From assembly GCF_001424945.1 (NCBI RefSeq), contig NZ_LMCW01000011.1, positions 47,849 through 111,848 on the forward strand: a stretch of DNA of 64,000 nucleotides, written 5' to 3'. The DNA is from Rhizobium sp. Root1203. Lineage in GTDB: Bacteria; Pseudomonadota; Alphaproteobacteria; Rhizobiales; Rhizobiaceae. The position numbers were made by a program, and so were the translations under genes. Of this stretch, positions 60,071 through 64,000 are shown in pieces. The notes under the pieces were generated by a model. That model searched no databases. It saw only the letters and a list, made by a program, of their open reading frames with translations, and was not told the DNA's origin. How positions within the stretch are numbered: position 1 is the stretch's first letter; every line of letters starts with the position of its first letter.

Positions 60071-60295
60071 CACTTAACCATGGCAGACGGTTCGCCACAT
60101 TTCAACCATCTTTGGGGTACGGGCTGCACCAAAAACAGTCCCATCGTGATCACGTCCGCGTGAGGCAGCAATAGTCGGTTATCCTACCTACAGTAGCGGG
60201 TTCACCTTGCAGGTCATCCGGGTCTCCCATCCGCCTGATTTTCTGTTCTCTATATGTTCCGAATGTGTATTATGCTCCGCGTAGACAGGTGAGGC

Positions 60296-60727
60296 ATGAA
60301 CAAAAATTTGGCACTGCACAGAGATCAAAGGCTTTTAGCGATCGCGAAGCTGGGAAAACTAAATGGTGATCATCCGCTGCGCGAAAAATACCGAGAGTGG
60401 ATCCGACAGTTGGATGAGCGCATCGGCAGAGGCGAGGTCGTGTATGGTGTAGAAGAGTTTGCGGAGGTTATTTCCAGCAAAACCGTGGCAATGGACCCAG
60501 AGCTTTCTTCGATAACGGGCGATGGTGATACCAGAAGAGGTGTTGATAGGTCGACTACCAGGCCTGCGAGGCCAGGACTGGCTTCGGCACAGACCAAGAA
60601 GGTTCGCGTGGGCCATAAGCCTAAGAAGACTCTTTGCGAACTCGACCTGCGACAAACCAAGATAGCGGAAAAGGCGCTGATTGCTCAAAACCAGCTGCTC
60701 CGGAGGATGCTGGAGCGATTTGAGTAG
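60296..60727 (+). CDS. Hypothetical protein, 143 residues
   Basis: A soluble basic protein with an N-terminal helical part (LREKYREWIRQLDERIGRGE), a Ser/Thr/Arg-rich middle and a C-terminal helix (ELDLRQTKIAEKALIAQNQL). GGTGAGG precedes the ATG. No recognised domain. It converges on the HU gene at the edge of the tra block. Confidence 0.6.
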   Translation: MNKNLALHRDQRLLAIAKLGKLNGDHPLREKYREWIRQLDERIGRGEVVYGVEEFAEVISSKTVAMDPELSSITGDGDTRRGVDRSTTRPARPGLASAQTKKVRVGHKPKKTLCELDLRQTKIAEKALIAQNQLLRRMLERFE

Positions 60728-60812
60728 CCAGTTGCGGGAAGGCTGGTTCATCCCGTTAAAAGAGATGAACCCCGCTGCTCAGGCGGCCGCTGCAGCCTTA
60801 CTGCCCGATTGC

Positions 60813-61091
60813 CTACTTGTTGAGCGTATCCTTGAGTGCCTTGGCGGGCGCAAAAGCAAGCTTCTTTGCAGCAGCGACTTTGATAACTGCGCCGGTGCCC
60901 GGATTGCGCGCTTCCCTCTCCGGCGTTTCTTTCACCTTGAATTTCCCAAAGCCTGGAATCGAACTTTCAGCACCAGAGGTAGCGGCCGACGTAATCGATG
61001 AAAACACAGTTTCGACGATGGCCTTGCCCTGCGCCTTGGTGAGTCCGTGTTCGGTGGCGATCTTGTCGGCGATTTCGTTTGTCGTGGTCAT
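60813..61091 (-). CDS. HU-family DNA-binding protein
   Basis: A 92-residue nucleoid protein. The HU fold is clear: helices at residues 5-40 (EIADKIATEHGLTKAQGKAI), then the beta arm with GFGKFKVKETPEREARNPGT. It bends DNA non-specifically. AGGGATGG lies before the ATG at 61091. HU genes next to traH occur on rhizobial plasmids and may help relaxosome or replication DNA structure. Confidence 0.92.
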   Translation of the reverse strand: MTTTNEIADKIATEHGLTKAQGKAIVETVFSSITSAATSGAESSIPGFGKFKVKETPEREARNPGTGAVIKVAAAKKLAFAPAKALKDTLNK

Positions 61092-61293
61092 GGTTCCATC
61101 CCTATTATTCATGAATAACCAAACTCTTATCCTGCCTTTCCCTCCTGTCACTCGGGGCCCGGCTCCCTCCCTGCCTTTTCCACAGTTTCCTTAGATTTCA
61201 CTGCGGATTGCCCACTTTGCCACAGTACTCGACGAGAGGTTTGCACTCTGGCGCTTGAGCAACACCTGCGTGGAAACCCACAAGCACCAGAAG

Positions 61294-61881
61294 TCATTTG
61301 CCCCCGCCGATCCGACCAAGGTCAACGCGGATGCCAGCCCTTTCCGGTTCGACCGAGCCGGTCTCAACTGCTGCGGCTTCAGCGTCAGGCCCGGAAAACT
61401 GACCGTTGCGACGGTCGCTGTTCTGCCCACCCGGATCCAGAGCCCGGAACACTTCCACGCCCTCGAACGCTCCGGTTTTCCATGCAGAGATCGCGTCCTC
61501 GAAAATCTGAGAAAAGCTGTCGTTGCTGGTTGGGTTCCCGTACCATTCGGTAGCGATATGCAGGATCTTTGCAAACATCCTCGTACCTTGTTTTAGGTTT
61601 TCGCACGCATCGACCAGAGACGGCGTTAGTTCGGACACGTCCTTGATGCCGGCAGGTAACTGGGTGATGCCAACGCGAACCACAGCGTGCCCGACATTCT
61701 GCCGTATCGTTTCCATCGCCTCTTCGGGCGTTTTCGCTTGCGGGATGAGGATCAATCGGTCCCCGGATTTGACGCTGACCGCGAGCGGATCGGTCGATCC
61801 GGCTGTTTCGATGAAGCGCGCGACCATCGCAGGGGCCAAGGAAGGATCGGCACATTTTTCAATAAGCGCTGCATCAAGCAT
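61294..61881 (-). CDS. traH: Conjugal transfer protein TraH
   Basis: A 195-residue protein, fourth in the traA-F-B-H order of Ti-type plasmids. No membrane segment or signal is visible; the sequence is helical (SLVDACENLKQGTRMFAKIL and following). The ATG at 61881 lies 14 bp after the traB stop; the longer frame to 62073 runs inside traB. The exact role of TraH is not established. Confidence 0.82.
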   Translation of the reverse strand: MLDAALIEKCADPSLAPAMVARFIETAGSTDPLAVSVKSGDRLILIPQAKTPEEAMETIRQNVGHAVVRVGITQLPAGIKDVSELTPSLVDACENLKQGTRMFAKILHIATEWYGNPTSNDSFSQIFEDAISAWKTGAFEGVEVFRALDPGGQNSDRRNGQFSGPDAEAAAVETGSVEPERAGIRVDLGRIGGGK

Positions 61882-61894
61882 GGATGATATCCAG

Positions 61895-63055
61895 TCAAGT
61901 GTTGAACGAAAGGACAAGGGGTTTGTCGAACAGGCGCGACCAGGAAAGCATGCTCGCGCGCTGGATTTCGACAATGGAAGTGCCCGCGGTCCACCAGCCA
62001 TTTCCGACCGCGACAATGACGTCGGGATCGTGAAGCATGGACTGGAGCACCGGCCAGAGGATGAGCTGCTCATAGCAGATCAAGGGCGCGGCTCTCACAC
62101 CGCCGAGATCGACGACAGGGTTTGCAAAGAAATGCGCTCTCGCGCCGCCTTCTTGTCCCGTCCAAGCCCTCCAAGGTTGCCACATGGATCCGGGGACGGG
62201 CATGCGCTCGCGGTAGAGAATGGCGCCGCCGGCCGGAGATATTCGAACCAGCACATTGTCGTAGCCGTGTTGATCGAGGGTCGCGGCACCGGCAATGACA
62301 GTGATCCCCGTCTGGGCAAGCTTCGCCTGCCACAACCGACTGACGGTCGGTGTCCAGAAGCCGATCGCACTTTCCGGTAGAAGGACAGTGGTTTGTGGTG
62401 GATGTAACTGAACCAGAGACAAGAGTGCCAGCTGACGCTCAAGAGTGGCATCGCGTCCCAGTGAAGCGCCCAATTGCAGGTCGACACCTTGCCACGACGC
62501 AGGCAGTTCCGGCACGGCCCAATGTGCGGCGGACCAGAGCCAGAAGGCTGTTATGGCAATGGCTCCAATGAACCAATGTCGCGTCGTCATGACACACAGG
62601 CAGGCTGCCATCGCGACAAGTCCAAACCATCTCCAGCCTGGAAACAGGACGCCTGATGCAGTAAGCGGGTGCGCCCATCCCGTGATACCGAACGGCGGCA
62701 AGGCCATCACTATACATACCGCAAGATAGCAAACCGGCCTTCTCCATCCTTCGGCCTTGGTCCATAGCGCCCCGTGCACGATAACGAATGCGGAGGAGGC
62801 GATCAGCCACAGCGCCAAACCAGGCCATATATCCGCTGAATAGAAGTTGGCGAGGCCTCGCGGCAGGCCACGCGATGCGGTGAGGAAGTAAGCGGCAGAA
62901 ACACAAGCTGCTTGCCAGCGCGTCCTGTTAAGCGACCAGATGGCTGGAAAGAAAGTCGCCGCGGGAAGCAGCAAGGCATTCCCGCTCCAACCCGTCCAGC
63001 CAACCGCGACTGAAGCCGCGACGAGCGACGCCGTGCGAATGTAGTCAGGGTGCAT
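61895..63055 (-). CDS. traB: Conjugal transfer protein TraB
   Basis: A 386-residue membrane protein. About five hydrophobic helices in the N-terminal half (residues roughly 8-180) precede a nitrilase-like domain (VLLPESAIGFW with Glu, YRERMPVPGS in the Lys region, LICYEQLI with Cys), the build of apolipoprotein N-acyltransferase relatives. In pTi it raises transfer efficiency. The ATG at 63055 overlaps traF by 11 bp. Confidence 0.9.
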   Translation of the reverse strand: MHPDYIRTASLVAASVAVGWTGWSGNALLLPAATFFPAIWSLNRTRWQAACVSAAYFLTASRGLPRGLANFYSADIWPGLALWLIASSAFVIVHGALWTKAEGWRRPVCYLAVCIVMALPPFGITGWAHPLTASGVLFPGWRWFGLVAMAACLCVMTTRHWFIGAIAITAFWLWSAAHWAVPELPASWQGVDLQLGASLGRDATLERQLALLSLVQLHPPQTTVLLPESAIGFWTPTVSRLWQAKLAQTGITVIAGAATLDQHGYDNVLVRISPAGGAILYRERMPVPGSMWQPWRAWTGQEGGARAHFFANPVVDLGGVRAAPLICYEQLILWPVLQSMLHDPDVIVAVGNGWWTAGTSIVEIQRASMLSWSRLFDKPLVLSFNT

Positions 63056-63605
63056 AGGTCCAGACCTCCCGTGCCAGTCCAAGAATGTTTTTAACGGGCA
63101 GTGGTCCAAAATATCTCGAGTCAAAAGAGCCCGGAAAATCGGAATGCAGATAGACTGTGCCTGGCAGCACCACGCCACCTCGATAGGGCTTGATGATCCG
63201 GCCCCTGGCGTCCCTTGGCATCAGCTTCGAGCGGGCAAGCTTTCTACCATCGATACGAACGTCCTCGCCGATGTCGATGATCTGACCTGACGTGGCCGCC
63301 ACGGTTTTGATCAATGGCGCGATGCCGCCGGCGCAGAGGCCATAGCGAAGATAGCCACGAGTGCGCGCCTCGCGCATGGTCTCGGTAACGGGCGGACAGA
63401 TGAAGATCAGATCGCCGCCACGAAGGGAGCGATCCAGCGGGAGGATTCGCCAAAGGCCAATTGGCTCGCTCGGGGTGAGGTTCACCCGAAAGCCGGACGT
63501 TCCCAGAACGCTCATCGCAGCGACCGCGACGAGCGCTGGGACGCCGATCCAGGTGAGCGATGCACTTCGCTTGTCCAGCAGTTTCGTGCCTTTTAGAACC
63601 CTCAT
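63045..63605 (-). CDS. traF: Conjugal transfer pilin peptidase TraF (signal peptidase S26 type)
   Basis: A 186-residue protein: an N-terminal membrane helix (WIGVPALVAVAAMSVLGTSG), then the S26 Ser in NLTPSEPIGLWRI (about S46) and Lys in APLIKTVAATSG. RP4 TraF cuts and cyclises the TrbC pilin, matching trbC at 8.4 kb. Its ATG overlaps the traA stop by 4 bp. Confidence 0.92.
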   Translation of the reverse strand: MRVLKGTKLLDKRSASLTWIGVPALVAVAAMSVLGTSGFRVNLTPSEPIGLWRILPLDRSLRGGDLIFICPPVTETMREARTRGYLRYGLCAGGIAPLIKTVAATSGQIIDIGEDVRIDGRKLARSKLMPRDARGRIIKPYRGGVVLPGTVYLHSDFPGSFDSRYFGPLPVKNILGLAREVWTYAP

Positions 63606-64000
63606 CGCAGAGTTGTCCTTTGGGCTTTTGTCTGGCGAACCGCATCGGATGGTTTAAGCGCGCTTGCGGTCCGCTCATGTGCCGACAGCCGCTGCACGGT
63701 CAGCATCGTGTTCCAGGCTTGCTGAACTTCATATTTCTGGATTGCGTTCATGCCATCGGTGACCCTGTGGAACGCTTCACCGTTTGCTTCTTTCGCCGCA
63801 AGCGACAGAAAGCTCCGTTCTCCAAAGCGCTCGGATACCGCCTTGGCAAAGCCTTCGAGCTCGGCTTTTACCATTTTGTCCGCCCGCGCATATTCCAGCA
63901 CTGCCGGATCATCGTGGCGATCGATTGCGTCGCGCACGCGTTCGAGCACATCTCTCGCAACGGCAGACAGGGCAGGGATCTCCAACGCAGCGCGCTTTCG
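63602..64000 (-). CDS. traA: Relaxase/helicase TraA, C-terminal end (5' part outside window)
   Basis: An open minus-strand frame of 132 codons plus stop runs off the right edge without an internal start that fits. It is helical and charged (DVLERVRDAIDRHDDPAVLE, then KAELEGFAKAVSERF), as in the tail of Ti TraA. Position directly before traF with a 4-bp overlap identifies it. The relaxase and helicase motifs are beyond the window. Confidence 0.85.
   Translation of the reverse strand, partial: RKRAALEIPALSAVARDVLERVRDAIDRHDDPAVLEYARADKMVKAELEGFAKAVSERFGERSFLSLAAKEANGEAFHRVTDGMNAIQKYEVQQAWNTMLTVQRLSAHERTASALKPSDAVRQTKAQRTTLR

Noticed and set aside
61294..64000. oriT next to the tra genes
   Set aside because: In Ti plasmids oriT lies between traA and traC, upstream of traA, which is outside the window; no nic-like site was found inside.

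Overview
The window reads as part of a conjugative plasmid of a Rhizobiaceae-type alphaproteobacterium (Agrobacterium/Rhizobium relatives). Three things support this: a traI-trb mating-pair operon with a TraR-type quorum regulator, a repABC-family RepC with its antisense RNA, and a traA-traF-traB-traH transfer block at the right edge. The chromosome-like cargo (SyrB-like protein, Omp2b-like porin, Kup, OxyR/KatG) is also typical of rhizobia. Coding sequence is GC-rich, with AT-richer intergenic stretches.

Layout. 1-3.1 kb (minus): an NMT1/SsuA-type ABC importer followed by a 2-oxoglutarate/Fe(II) oxygenase cut by the window edge. 3.1-6.8 kb: a damaged replication locus, with intact repC and its counter-transcribed RNA but only a broken repA 5' end and a short repB-like tail. 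6.8-16.9 kb (plus): traI-trbBCDEJLFGHI; the usual trbK slot holds no convincing gene. 17.1-19.0 kb: traR, a possible traM relic on the opposite strand, and a second LuxR-type receptor. 19.2-21.3 kb: two OmpR/PhoB-type winged-helix regulators with atypical receiver domains.

21.3-31.9 kb: a catabolic island. A plus-strand amidohydrolase overlaps one regulator and converges on a long minus-strand operon. That operon encodes a PotDCBA-like ABC importer, a TauD-type dioxygenase, an RraA-like protein, a nitrilase-family hydrolase, an ornithine cyclodeaminase-like enzyme and an MmgE/PrpD protein. It looks like uptake and stepwise breakdown of one nitrogen-containing compound that I cannot name. 32.3-39.3 kb: porin, SyrB-like protein, small HD hydrolase, Kup potassium transporter, HNH nuclease and a SnoaL-like protein.

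39.7-49.8 kb: a sugar locus of two divergent operons around a 31-bp palindrome. One side has a class II aldolase, an FGGY kinase and a HAD phosphatase; the other has a DeoR repressor, a second FGGY-type kinase, an RbsABC-type importer and a ketose 3-epimerase-like enzyme. 50.4-59.2 kb: phospholipase D-like lipoprotein, truncated ROK gene, divergent oxyR/katG, small proteins and a chemoreceptor. 59.2-61.1 kb: an IS6-family transposase remnant, small unknown genes and an HU protein. 61.3-64 kb (minus): traH, traB, traF and the 3' end of traA. About 42 kb of cargo therefore lies between the traR region and traH.
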